Positions 25,277-34,985 of a DNA stretch of 62,526 nt are shown here, one piece after another. Positions within the stretch are counted from its first letter, which is position 1. Every line of letters starts with the position of its first letter. Both the position numbers and the translations under genes were made by a program. The stretch is from the NCBI GenBank assembly GCA_030596395.1, contig JAUVKF010000010.1:1-62526 (forward strand), written 5' to 3'. This DNA comes from Chlorobiota bacterium (GTDB lineage: Bacteria; Bacteroidota; Bacteroidia; Bacteroidales; F082). The notes below the pieces were generated by a model that saw only the letters and a list, made by a program, of their open reading frames with translations, did not search any database and had not been told where the DNA came from.

Positions 25277-25945
25277 CTACCCGGCAGATTTGTTTGTCAA
25301 TAATTCATCAGGTGGTGGAATGACAATCTCGGATAGTTTTATATGCTCCCTTATTATCTCATGTTCTATCTGCAACACATTTTCCAGAAAAGTTAATTCA
25401 TGGTCGGAATTACTTTCTAGCGACTGATCCCGATTTCTTGAGAGACGGTGTCGTTTAGTTTCTTTGTAATCACGGTTAATAAACGCATGAATATCAACAT
25501 TATCAAGCATCACTGTGTAAGTACCCTCGGCGATCACAATGTCGAACGGTCCATATACTTTTTCTGTTCCAATCTTGTTTTCAGCAAAATGAACCAATGG
25601 TTTTACTACTTCATTGTTTGATTCCAATAAAGTTTTAACATGATCGTTTAGCAATTCAAGTTTAACCTCCTGCGTACCAACCCAGCTAATGTCTTCTTTT
25701 CTCTTCTGATGATTTGAATGAGGTGGCAAGATGAAATAATCATCCTGTCCGAGCACTATCACTTTTAATCCCTTTTCAATAAAATTCTCCATCAGTACAT
25801 GCGCGATTTCCGATTTTCCACCACCGGATTCCCCGGATACTGAAATTGCATACGGTACCTCGGGCTTTAACTCATCCAGGTGCTCAAGCACAAATTTAGC
25901 GGCTGCATAATGGTATTCATCAATAACTAGTTTGTCTCCAATCAT
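25277..25945 (-). CDS. Uridine-kinase-like P-loop kinase
   Basis: 222 residues. Walker A is SGESGGGKSEIAHVL (39-53), a uridine kinase/phosphoribulokinase-like catalytic Asp lies in VLGQDDYFILPP, and DIVIAEGTYTVML is the Walker B-like strand. The substrate lid differs from true uridine kinases, so the phosphate acceptor is unknown. It begins 20 nt after the stop of a GT4 glycosyltransferase on the same strand, so the kinase may act on the same sugar or polyol, or on the product of the transferase. Confidence 0.8.
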   Translation of the reverse strand: MIGDKLVIDEYHYAAAKFVLEHLDELKPEVPYAISVSGESGGGKSEIAHVLMENFIEKGLKVIVLGQDDYFILPPHSNHQKRKEDISWVGTQEVKLELLNDHVKTLLESNNEVVKPLVHFAENKIGTEKVYGPFDIVIAEGTYTVMLDNVDIHAFINRDYKETKRHRLSRNRDQSLESNSDHELTFLENVLQIEHEIIREHIKLSEIVIPPPDELLTNKSAG

Positions 25946-25965
25946 TTTTTCTTTGAATTAGGTTT

Positions 25966-27786
25966 CTATTCAGGAACAGGTATGTTAAAATTCTTTTTAT
26001 TCAGGTCTTCTATAAATTTTTTGGTCAGGTTTTTCCATTCAAGGCCCATTGATCTTTCTCTTGTCCGTTGACTAATATCTTTTCGCGCCTTATCATTTTC
26101 TGTCAGGCTTAGTATCCCATCCGAAAAAGCGTTTACATCGCCAGCCGGTAAAATGATCGCTTCATCCTTCAGGTAGAAACCTGTAAAGGGGATCTTATCA
26201 GAGCTCACTATTGGTTTCGCAGCAATAGCAGCCTGGGCCACTGACATACCAAATCCTTCCATTTCAGATGCTGACACATAAATATCACAAAATCCAAACA
26301 TCATTGCCAGAAATTCTTCAGGGATAAATCCCAGTAAGAATGCTTTCCCTTTTAAAGATGGAGTTTCATTAAGTATTTTCTGTAATGATTTGTATTCATT
26401 GTTTTCAGGCCCGCCACCAATAAAAAGGAGGCACTTATTATCAGTCTTTTCAACTGCCTTTGCAAAGGCCTTCATAAGTACATCTTTTCTTTTGGTTGAG
26501 TCCATCCGGCTGGTTTCAAAAAGAACAGTGCTCGACTTGATCTCTTTTTTACTATAACCAGTTTCAGCTTCAAGGTACTTATAGAGACTACCAAGTTCGC
26601 TGTCAGTATAATTTCGAAATATCTCGATATCAACGCCCGGTGGATAAAAAACAATGTCTTCGATAGATACGCCATAATTTGTGATCAGGCTTTCTGCAAT
26701 CTCATAAGAAGTCGCCCCAAAAGCAGGTGTGTAATTACAAATCATGCGCTCGTGGCTTCGCCTTTCCCTGAATTTAAGGTCTCGGTTAATTTCATTGGAT
26801 TTATCCTTGAAATTCCTTTCTTTAATGACGCTCAGGGAATGGGGAGTCCATACATGTTTATTGATCGTTTCCCGACCGATGCGAATCAAATCATTGTACG
26901 TAATTAAACCTTCGCTTAGCTGATAGGGCTCGAAAATATCGTCTTTAAAAATCAGGTCATTCACTTCGAAGTTTAGCAGTGTTGTGCCTAAAACTTTGGC
27001 AAGTATAACAGGCCGTAATTCTTTGGTTTCGGCCGCAACAGTATTTCCAAGGTTCTCCCAGTCGAACAACATCTCGAAGTTATTTTTAAACTCCGGTGCA
27101 ATCGCAGATTTTTCGAACCAGTTCCTGAACGTTTCCACCATTACCTCTTTTTCATGCACATAACCTCTGTCTGCAACTGATTCAAGCAGCAACTCCCCTA
27201 AACTAAAATCAGGTGCTTCGGCCACCGACTGAAAATGCCTGTCTTCAATAAAAAAGTTTAACCTTTGCCCATTTACCACACCTTTTGTCAGGAAATCAAT
27301 AACGCTGGTACAAAAATCATTTTGCCATTTTGCAACCAGTGATCCTCCCAATACCCCTGCATCCCAGTAATGAGTGTTAATCATCTCGTAGTATTCCCAC
27401 GGGAACACATTTTTCAGTGCTGACTCTTGCTGTATGTGATCATAAATCCAATCTAACTCCTCATTAAGTGCAATGGCAATGTCTTCTTTTCTGATAAATT
27501 CATCACCTCCGCCAGGCACGAATATATACCGCACACTGGGAGTTAGAAAATCCTGTCCGGTTCTGATTTTCTGAGATTCATAATATGGAAATCCTCCCCT
27601 CGCGTATATAGTGACTTTGTAACCAAGCTGATCTAATGCATGTGCATAGGCATTAACGTAGACGTTTTGACCTCCCGTATCAGGAGCACCTCCGATAGGG
27701 ATATCAATACCTCCATAACCATGGTTTGTAATTAATGCTATATGCGGCTTTTTGAGTTTGATAAAAGCAGAATGTTTAGTTTTCAT
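25966..27786 (-). CDS. GT4 glycosyltransferase, sucrose (phosphate) synthase-like with a helical insert
   Basis: 606 residues. The N-terminal Rossmann half has the sucrose synthase/SPS signature GGAPDTGGQNVYVNAYAHAL (32-51). The C-terminal half has FETSRMDSTKRKDVLMKAFA, LFIGGGPENNEYKSL and the E-x7-E nucleotide-sugar motif in SASEMEGFGMSVAQAAIAAK. About 160 residues (roughly 165-325) are inserted before VWTPHSLSVIKERNF, the equivalent of the SPS TTHSLG segment; the insert is helical and matches nothing I know. The likely reaction is retaining glycosyl transfer from a nucleotide sugar to a sugar or sugar phosphate, possibly for a compatible solute. Pairing with the kinase downstream suggests a two-step pathway. 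Confidence 0.82.
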   Translation of the reverse strand: MKTKHSAFIKLKKPHIALITNHGYGGIDIPIGGAPDTGGQNVYVNAYAHALDQLGYKVTIYARGGFPYYESQKIRTGQDFLTPSVRYIFVPGGGDEFIRKEDIAIALNEELDWIYDHIQQESALKNVFPWEYYEMINTHYWDAGVLGGSLVAKWQNDFCTSVIDFLTKGVVNGQRLNFFIEDRHFQSVAEAPDFSLGELLLESVADRGYVHEKEVMVETFRNWFEKSAIAPEFKNNFEMLFDWENLGNTVAAETKELRPVILAKVLGTTLLNFEVNDLIFKDDIFEPYQLSEGLITYNDLIRIGRETINKHVWTPHSLSVIKERNFKDKSNEINRDLKFRERRSHERMICNYTPAFGATSYEIAESLITNYGVSIEDIVFYPPGVDIEIFRNYTDSELGSLYKYLEAETGYSKKEIKSSTVLFETSRMDSTKRKDVLMKAFAKAVEKTDNKCLLFIGGGPENNEYKSLQKILNETPSLKGKAFLLGFIPEEFLAMMFGFCDIYVSASEMEGFGMSVAQAAIAAKPIVSSDKIPFTGFYLKDEAIILPAGDVNAFSDGILSLTENDKARKDISQRTRERSMGLEWKNLTKKFIEDLNKKNFNIPVPE

Positions 27787-27820
27787 AAAAATGCTTTATA
27801 AGGAATAGTATTCTAATTCA

Positions 27821-27924
27821 TTGTCATTTTGATCCGCCAACTGGCGGAGAGAAATCCCCTGAAAAGAACCACTTATCCGGAAGATTTCTCGTTAATCCTT
27901 TCAGTCGTTCGTTCGAAATGACAA
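27821..27924. repeat. MITE-like nested inverted repeat
   Basis: Outer arms are TTGTCATTTTGA (27821-27832) and TCGAAATGACAA (27913-27924), 11 of 12 positions complementary. Next is the palindrome TCCGCCAACTGGCGGA (27833-27848), then inner arms GAGAAATC (27849-27856) and GATTTCTC (27883-27890). No ORF lies inside. The central palindrome recurs, inverted, at 42339-42354. Confidence 0.65.
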
Positions 27925-27930
27925 TTTTAT

Positions 27931-30663
27931 TTAAAACTCCAGTTCCATCTGGCTTTCTCCTTTATTGTTTTCATCATCTTCCGACTTAATTTCTGCAGGT
28001 GGTTTTTTCTTTTGCTTTGGAGTATCTTCTTTTTCCGTTTCAACATTCTCTTCCTGAACATTTACCTCTTCGGCACCGTTATCTTTTTCCGTTTCGAATT
28101 CTTCATTCAACACTTCGGTTTCTTCCTCATCTGGCGGTTCGTATGGAAGCGGATCTATCAGACTAACCTTCTTCACATCCCTGTTCGACAAGCGTTTACC
28201 TTTGGCACGGTAACTTTTAACGCCTATAAAATCAGCAAGTGGCATTACTTCGTATTCAATTTCATTGTCTTTTTTGGACTTGATCTCGATTTCAATCCGC
28301 GGCAAATAATCAAGTGTAAACAGCAATAACTTCGAGCCTTTGGTCTCCGGAATGAATTTATATTTTTTATTCAGTGCATAATGCTCCGAAACCTGGAATC
28401 GCTTCACATAGTATTTTTCCAGCTCAGCATCATAAAATACCGCAGTAACTACTTTTTCAGGATCATATTTCTGCAGGTGGGCCATGCCATCATCAAAATG
28501 CGTATTCAGGTCATAACCGATCAGTTTAAACACACCGGATGAAAGGATCACAAGTATTTTATCGTTTGCTTTAAATGCGCCCAGGTGTTCGCCGCGTTTA
28601 CCGGTGTTTAGTCTCCTCACGGTATCATCATACCATATATCCCTTGCCCCCAGCGTGGAAACACCTTCTTCGCGTTTTAAAATATTTTTGATTGGGTTTT
28701 TCGACAACATATTCCCTTTAACGCCTCTTCCTTTGATAGCCAGTTCGCTAAAATCAAAGTCAAATGATGTTCTTTTCATCCTCGGTTTTGGCCGCAGGTT
28801 AACCTTAATCACTTCAGCTTCGCCATTTGGATTGGCAGTAAAATATAATACCCTGGTTCCTTTGGTACCTTTAGTGAGATTATATTCCTTATCGCGGGTA
28901 ATTCCCTTAACCGGGAATCGCTTTATGTAATAATTACCTCTGCCTCCATCCCGATAAATCAGGTTGTAGATCGTGCGGTCATCATTCTTTTTGAACACAT
29001 CAATATGCAGCACATTTTTACCTACAAAAACTTTTGGGGCAACTTTGGTAACTATTAAGGTGCCGTCTTGGCGGAAGACGATAAGATCATCAATATCAGA
29101 ACATTCGGTTACAAATTCGTCTTTACGCAATGAGGTTCCGGCAAATCCTTCCTTATAGTTTATATACAATTTCAAATTGGCAACAGCAGCCTGGGTTGCA
29201 GAAATGGTATCAAAATTCCTGATCTCGGTTTTACGCTCCCTACCCTTTCTGTATTTCTTTTTTATCTGCTTATAGTAGTTGATGGAATAATCAATCAGGT
29301 GTGCCAGATGGTTTTTTACCTCTTCAATTTCTTCTTCAATTGATTTGATCAGGTCGTCGGCTTTAAATGAATTGTATTTCGAAATACGTTTTATCCTGAT
29401 CTCGGTCAACCGGATAATGTCATCCTTAGTTACCTCTCTTTTAAGTTGTTTTTTAAATGGCTTTAGCCCTTTATCGATGGTATCCAGTACACTTTCCCAG
29501 GTTTCGCATTTTTCTATTTTAAGATAGATACGGTTTTCGATAAAAAGTTTCTCAAGCAAAGAGTTATGCCATTGTTCCTGCAATTCGTTCAACCTGATCT
29601 CCAACTCAGTACGTAGCAGGTCAACGGTGTGATCGGTATTGTTCCTTAATATCTGGCTAACCGGAAGAAATTGTGGTTTTCCATCAAAAATAACACAATT
29701 GTTCGGCGAAATTGAAACTTCACAATTGGTGAATGCATACAAGGCATCGATGGTTTGGTCGGGCGATACGTTTGAAGCAAGGTGAATGACAATTTCCACA
29801 TTTTCAGCAGTGTTATCGTCAATTTTCCGGATCTTTATTTTGCCTTTGTCATTGGCGGAAACGATGGAATCGATCAGTGAAGTAGTAGTTGTGGTAAAAG
29901 GTATTTCAGTAATTGTCAGAATTTTTTTGTCTACCTGGCTGATGCGTGCCCTTACCCTGACTTTTCCACCACGCAGTCCTTCATTATAGCGTGTAAAGTC
30001 GGCCATACCGCCGGTATGAAAATCAGGGATAATTTTAAAGTCTTTACCCTGCAAATATCTGATGGAGGCATCAATCAGTTCAATAAAATTATGAGGAAGG
30101 ATTTTTGATGCCAGGCCAACCGCAATACCTTCTACACCCTGAGCCAGTAATAACGGAAACTTAACAGGCAGGGTAACCGGCTCTTTATTCCGGCCATCAT
30201 AAGATGATTTCCATTCCGTAGTCTTCGGGTTGAATACCACATCTTTTGCAAACTTTGAAAGGCGGGCTTCGATATACCTTGGCGCTGCAGAGCTATCGCC
30301 GGTTAATGTGTTTCCCCAGTTTCCCTGTGTCTCAATCAATAAATCTTTTTGTCCCAACTGCACCAATGCATCACCAATTGAAGCATCGCCATGCGGATGA
30401 AATTGCATGGTATGACCGATAATGTTGGCAACCTTATTAAAACGCCCGTCATCAAGACGATTCATAGCATGAAGGATTCGCCTTTGAACAGGTTTTAAGC
30501 CGTCATTGATCGCAGGGACAGCACGTTCGAGTATTACATAAGAGGCATAATCAAGGAACCAGTTTTCATACATACCACGCAAGGGCAATATGTGATGTTC
30601 TTCCTCTTTTTTTAGGGACTGATCATCTTGCGTATTTTGTAATTCTTCCTGCTCGCTCATCAA
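27931..30663 (-). CDS. parC: DNA topoisomerase IV subunit A
   Basis: 910 residues. The breakage-reunion domain carries RAVPAINDGLKPVQRRILHA (48-67), HPHGDASIGDALVQLGQ and the active-site Tyr130 in SSAAPRYIEARLSKF. A coiled-coil stretch (about 440-500) and a beta-pinwheel-like C-terminal region follow. The last 90 residues are a low-complexity acidic/lysine tail (EEETEVLNEEFETEKD ... PKQKKKPPAE), common in Bacteroidota ParC. With ParE it decatenates chromosomes. The partner gene parE, often adjacent, is not in this window. The stop lies 6 nt from the MITE-like repeat. Confidence 0.93.
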   Translation of the reverse strand: MMSEQEELQNTQDDQSLKKEEEHHILPLRGMYENWFLDYASYVILERAVPAINDGLKPVQRRILHAMNRLDDGRFNKVANIIGHTMQFHPHGDASIGDALVQLGQKDLLIETQGNWGNTLTGDSSAAPRYIEARLSKFAKDVVFNPKTTEWKSSYDGRNKEPVTLPVKFPLLLAQGVEGIAVGLASKILPHNFIELIDASIRYLQGKDFKIIPDFHTGGMADFTRYNEGLRGGKVRVRARISQVDKKILTITEIPFTTTTTSLIDSIVSANDKGKIKIRKIDDNTAENVEIVIHLASNVSPDQTIDALYAFTNCEVSISPNNCVIFDGKPQFLPVSQILRNNTDHTVDLLRTELEIRLNELQEQWHNSLLEKLFIENRIYLKIEKCETWESVLDTIDKGLKPFKKQLKREVTKDDIIRLTEIRIKRISKYNSFKADDLIKSIEEEIEEVKNHLAHLIDYSINYYKQIKKKYRKGRERKTEIRNFDTISATQAAVANLKLYINYKEGFAGTSLRKDEFVTECSDIDDLIVFRQDGTLIVTKVAPKVFVGKNVLHIDVFKKNDDRTIYNLIYRDGGRGNYYIKRFPVKGITRDKEYNLTKGTKGTRVLYFTANPNGEAEVIKVNLRPKPRMKRTSFDFDFSELAIKGRGVKGNMLSKNPIKNILKREEGVSTLGARDIWYDDTVRRLNTGKRGEHLGAFKANDKILVILSSGVFKLIGYDLNTHFDDGMAHLQKYDPEKVVTAVFYDAELEKYYVKRFQVSEHYALNKKYKFIPETKGSKLLLFTLDYLPRIEIEIKSKKDNEIEYEVMPLADFIGVKSYRAKGKRLSNRDVKKVSLIDPLPYEPPDEEETEVLNEEFETEKDNGAEEVNVQEENVETEKEDTPKQKKKPPAEIKSEDDENNKGESQMELEF

Positions 30664-30725
30664 ACGTTAAATTTGTATTGACTGAATATCAAGTATTTGG
30701 TTTGTGTAAACTGGAGAGATTATTT

Positions 30726-32768
30726 TTATTTCCAGAACCGCAGTATCAATACTTCTGCTAACAACATTAAAAGTGCGAAGATAATAAATAGCTTCCACAA
30801 TTCATTCTCTTTTTGAAGGGATTTAACGACAGCAGCTATGTTGTTCTCTGCACTGTTTACTATTTTAAAATGCATCAGACCGGAAGCAAGGAGTTTCTCT
30901 TCCAGAAGGTCATCATCCAGAAAATCCATTTGCGACTCATTCCGGTTGAAATTAAAAGCAGAAACCTGGTAAATAGTATCGTTTAAAGCAAGGTTGTAAA
31001 TACCGGCTTCCTGAATTCCATTATGCAAATCCAATATCAGCTTTCCGTTGGCTACTTTTTGTTCAGGGATCAATGCAAAATCCGATTCTTTATGGATCAG
31101 GGTGAAAGGGCTTTCTGACATTAACGAATATACATTTTCGGTTTCAATTTTATTGTCCTCGCCAATAGTATAAAACAATCTGTTTGTTGACTTTCCCTGA
31201 ACAGCAGCATTATACATCACAGGCACAAAAAGTGCATTTGACATAAAATTACTGTAGTTTTTATCCAATGGGACAGCCAGTAAATAAACCAATCCTTTAC
31301 CATAGTTTTTTTTCAGAAGGAGGTCATCTCCATTTAACAAACTGATCAGGCTCTCTAAACCACTTGATATAGGGTATCTATATTTGAAATGCGTAAAAAC
31401 ATCAGGAAGATCAGCATTTTCAGGCACTTTACTAACAGCATCGCTGAACAGTTCACTTTGCTTATTGATACGAACCACCCTGGTTGAAGCAGTATCGAGT
31501 ATGGTAACTTTTCCGGCATTAATTGCACTCAAAAAATCATTGATCTTTTCAGGTTTTATTTCCGTTCCCGGGATGAAGAATACATTCTTACCGGATGCTG
31601 CAAAATCTTTGATTTGACTAATCAATCCTGTTGACATATTTGGCAGGCCATTTAAGATAATTAGGTTATAATCACGGAAGCGATTATAATCAACCTGCCT
31701 GTAATCCATGGTCTGGAAGTTAAACAATGGTTCAGTTTCGTAAAAGGAGCGCAGAAAATCATCATTGTTGATATCGTTGATTTCAAGCACATTGATCTGC
31801 CTCTGAACGGCGAAGGCAAAATAAAGCCTGTCGTCAAAGATAATCGGGTGGTCATCAATTTCAACGAAACCGGTATGCCAGCCATTTTCGTATACAGTAA
31901 AGTTAACTGTTATAATTTCAGCGCTACCCGATTTCAAATCCACACCCGCAACAGCCTTTTGCTGCCCGTTAACCAAAACTTTTAAAGGTATTTTATCGAG
32001 ATCGGTTTCAGAAGCATTAAATAACTTTATCATTAATTCAACCGGCCTGCCGGGTAACACAACCGGCGCTGAAATCCAGCAGGAATCCAGGTAAATATTT
32101 CTTCGTTGTCGCAATTGCTGAGGCAAAAAGTAATAAATACCAAGTGTGTCCTCAGGAATATTTTCCTCATCGAAAGCATTGTCCTGAAAATCAGATAACA
32201 AATACATTTCGGATTCCTTAAAAACTTTCTCTTCCCTGGTTTTCCTAAGCGTTCTTATTACCGATGAGATTTTTCGGCTTTCGGGTGAAATGTTTATGCT
32301 ATTCAGTTCAGCAATAAACGCTTCCTTTGACAACAACCTTCTGCCGGTGCTTGACTTGTTTGTTAGTAAAAGAAGTTGCTTATCCCTCGGCATTTGGTTA
32401 ACCAGGTTCCTTGCCTGTTTTAACGATTCTTCAAAAAGCCTCCCTTTACTCCCTTCCGACATCATGCTGAATGAATTATCAATATAAAAGGCTGCCGGCG
32501 CAGCGGATGAAAGCGAAATCGAATCCTCTTTTCTCCATTCAGGTCCCGAAAAAGCCAGTACAATAAAAATGATGGCAAAGATTCGCAGAATGAGTACGAT
32601 AAGATGCTTCAGTTTATTTTGTTTCCTGGTTTCGGTTGTTATATTTTTCAGAAACTGAATGTTACTGAACCATAGTTTTTTATACCTCCTGAAATTAAAC
32701 AGGTGGATAATGACCGGGATCAGGATTGCAAAAAGTGCATAAAGAAATTCAGGATGCTTAAAACTCAT
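30726..32768 (-). CDS. BatA-domain membrane protein with VWA-like region
   Basis: 680 residues. The N-terminal membrane hairpin is the BatA/aerotolerance signature (PEFLYALFAILIPVIIHLFN ... FRRYKKLWFSNIQFL), with a second helix at about 57-76. A VWA-like segment follows (AAFYIDNSFSMMSEGSKG is the metal-site DxSxS), then beta domains and a glutaminase-like/receiver-like region (LIILNGLPNMSTGLISQI). One C-terminal helix (FIIFALLMLLAEVLILRF) closes the protein. The family occurs near MoxR-type ATPases in Bacteroidota and acts in the envelope; here no MoxR gene is adjacent. It is likely co-oriented with parC, 62 nt upstream of it. Confidence 0.85.
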   Translation of the reverse strand: MSFKHPEFLYALFAILIPVIIHLFNFRRYKKLWFSNIQFLKNITTETRKQNKLKHLIVLILRIFAIIFIVLAFSGPEWRKEDSISLSSAAPAAFYIDNSFSMMSEGSKGRLFEESLKQARNLVNQMPRDKQLLLLTNKSSTGRRLLSKEAFIAELNSINISPESRKISSVIRTLRKTREEKVFKESEMYLLSDFQDNAFDEENIPEDTLGIYYFLPQQLRQRRNIYLDSCWISAPVVLPGRPVELMIKLFNASETDLDKIPLKVLVNGQQKAVAGVDLKSGSAEIITVNFTVYENGWHTGFVEIDDHPIIFDDRLYFAFAVQRQINVLEINDINNDDFLRSFYETEPLFNFQTMDYRQVDYNRFRDYNLIILNGLPNMSTGLISQIKDFAASGKNVFFIPGTEIKPEKINDFLSAINAGKVTILDTASTRVVRINKQSELFSDAVSKVPENADLPDVFTHFKYRYPISSGLESLISLLNGDDLLLKKNYGKGLVYLLAVPLDKNYSNFMSNALFVPVMYNAAVQGKSTNRLFYTIGEDNKIETENVYSLMSESPFTLIHKESDFALIPEQKVANGKLILDLHNGIQEAGIYNLALNDTIYQVSAFNFNRNESQMDFLDDDLLEEKLLASGLMHFKIVNSAENNIAAVVKSLQKENELWKLFIIFALLMLLAEVLILRFWK

Positions 32769-32817
32769 GAATCAGGTTGCGTTTGAGCTGCCAAAAGTAG
32801 TGAATCTTAGTGATTGG

Positions 32818-32900
32818 TTAATTGGTCATTAGATAATTGGTTAGAGTGAAAGAACAACATTATTTGAATAAGATTTATTCTGCCAATGACTAATGACTAA
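32818..32900. repeat. Short-unit repeat tract
   Basis: Variants of TTGGTTAATTGGTCATTAG and TGACTAATGACTAATTATC recur between the gdhA terminator and the BatA-like gene start. The type resembles the tracts at 15530 and 47600. Confidence 0.5.
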
Positions 32901-32913
32901 TTATCTAATTAAA

Positions 32914-32950
32914 CTAAAAAAACGGCCACCCGTTCAATACAGATAGCCGT
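32914..32950 (-). terminator. Terminator after gdhA
   Basis: On the minus strand ACGGC (32946-32950) pairs with GCCGT (32922-32926), and a TTTTTTT run follows the stem. It lies 21 nt after the gdhA stop. Confidence 0.65.
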
Positions 32951-32970
32951 CTTTAATCACATTTAAATTT

Positions 32971-34317
<1,347 letters not shown>

Positions 34318-34383
34318 TTATTAATAGTTAGTTTTTTATGGACTGTTTTGTTATTAATTAACACTGTTAATTAATTAACGCTG

Positions 34384-34391
34384 CAAAATTA
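34384..34391 (-). promoter_or_regulatory. Candidate -7 box of gdhA
   Basis: TAATTTTG on the minus strand fits TAnnTTTG and lies 75 nt before ATG 34308, leaving a leader of about 70 nt. Confidence 0.45.
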
Positions 34392-34496
34392 GCTGTATTT
34401 TCGAGATTGTTTGAGAAAACTGTTAAAAATAGGTAATTTTTACTTGCTCTAAATTACATTTAGAAAGTTCTAAATAATAGATAGTTCAATATTTCA

Positions 34497-34512
34497 AACT
34501 AATTTTTTAGTT
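34497..34512. promoter_or_regulatory. BlaI-type operator-like palindrome, site 1
   Basis: AACTAA-TTTT-TTAGTT, 6-bp arms and a 4-nt spacer, 80 nt before the repressor gene. Sites 2 and 3 share ACTAA-N4-TTAGT exactly. Confidence 0.6.
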
Positions 34513-34555
34513 AATTAATTTGTTTTGTATAACTTTTTCATTTCCTTTGCAATAA

Positions 34556-34575
34556 ATAACTAAGTTTTTAGTTAT
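34556..34575. promoter_or_regulatory. BlaI-type operator-like palindrome, site 2
   Basis: ATAACTAA-GTTT-TTAGTTAT has perfect 8-bp arms and ends 16 nt before ATG 34592. It is the best-formed of the three sites and is placed to block transcription of the BlaI-M56 operon. Confidence 0.7.
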
Positions 34576-34591
34576 ACAATAAAATAGTCGC

Positions 34592-34966
34592 ATGAAACAA
34601 TTAACAAGAGCTGAAGAACAGGTGATGCAGGTTTTATGGGATTTAGAGGTAGCTTATGTCAGGGATATACTCGACAAACTTCCAAAACCCAAACCTGCGT
34701 ATAATACTGTTTCGACAATAATCAGGATTCTTGAAAAGAAAGGATTTGTAGGCTATAAAGCTTTCGGAAAAGCACATGAATATTATCCCCTTATTTCGAA
34801 AAAGGATTACCGTAGAAATTATTTCAAGGGGTTTTTAACTAATTATTTTGGCAATTCATATATGGCATTAACATCCTTTTTTACGAAAGAACAGGATTTA
34901 AGCCTTCAGGAATTGGAAGATATAAAAAAGATGATTGAAGAAGAAATTAATCAAAAGAAAAAGTAA
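34592..34966 (+). CDS. BlaI/MecI-family repressor
   Basis: 124 residues: winged helix MKQLTRAEEQVMQVLWDLEV, recognition part KPKPAYNTVSTIIRILEKKG, then a C-terminal dimerisation helix region (LQELEDIKKMIEEEINQKK). BlaI-type proteins bind short inverted repeats as dimers and are released when the partner M56 peptidase triggers their cleavage. The peptidase gene follows by 19 nt. Two matching palindromes lie directly upstream, which supports autoregulation. Confidence 0.93.
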   Translation: MKQLTRAEEQVMQVLWDLEVAYVRDILDKLPKPKPAYNTVSTIIRILEKKGFVGYKAFGKAHEYYPLISKKDYRRNYFKGFLTNYFGNSYMALTSFFTKEQDLSLQELEDIKKMIEEEINQKKK

Positions 34967-34985
34967 ACTAAAAAACGGATAAACA

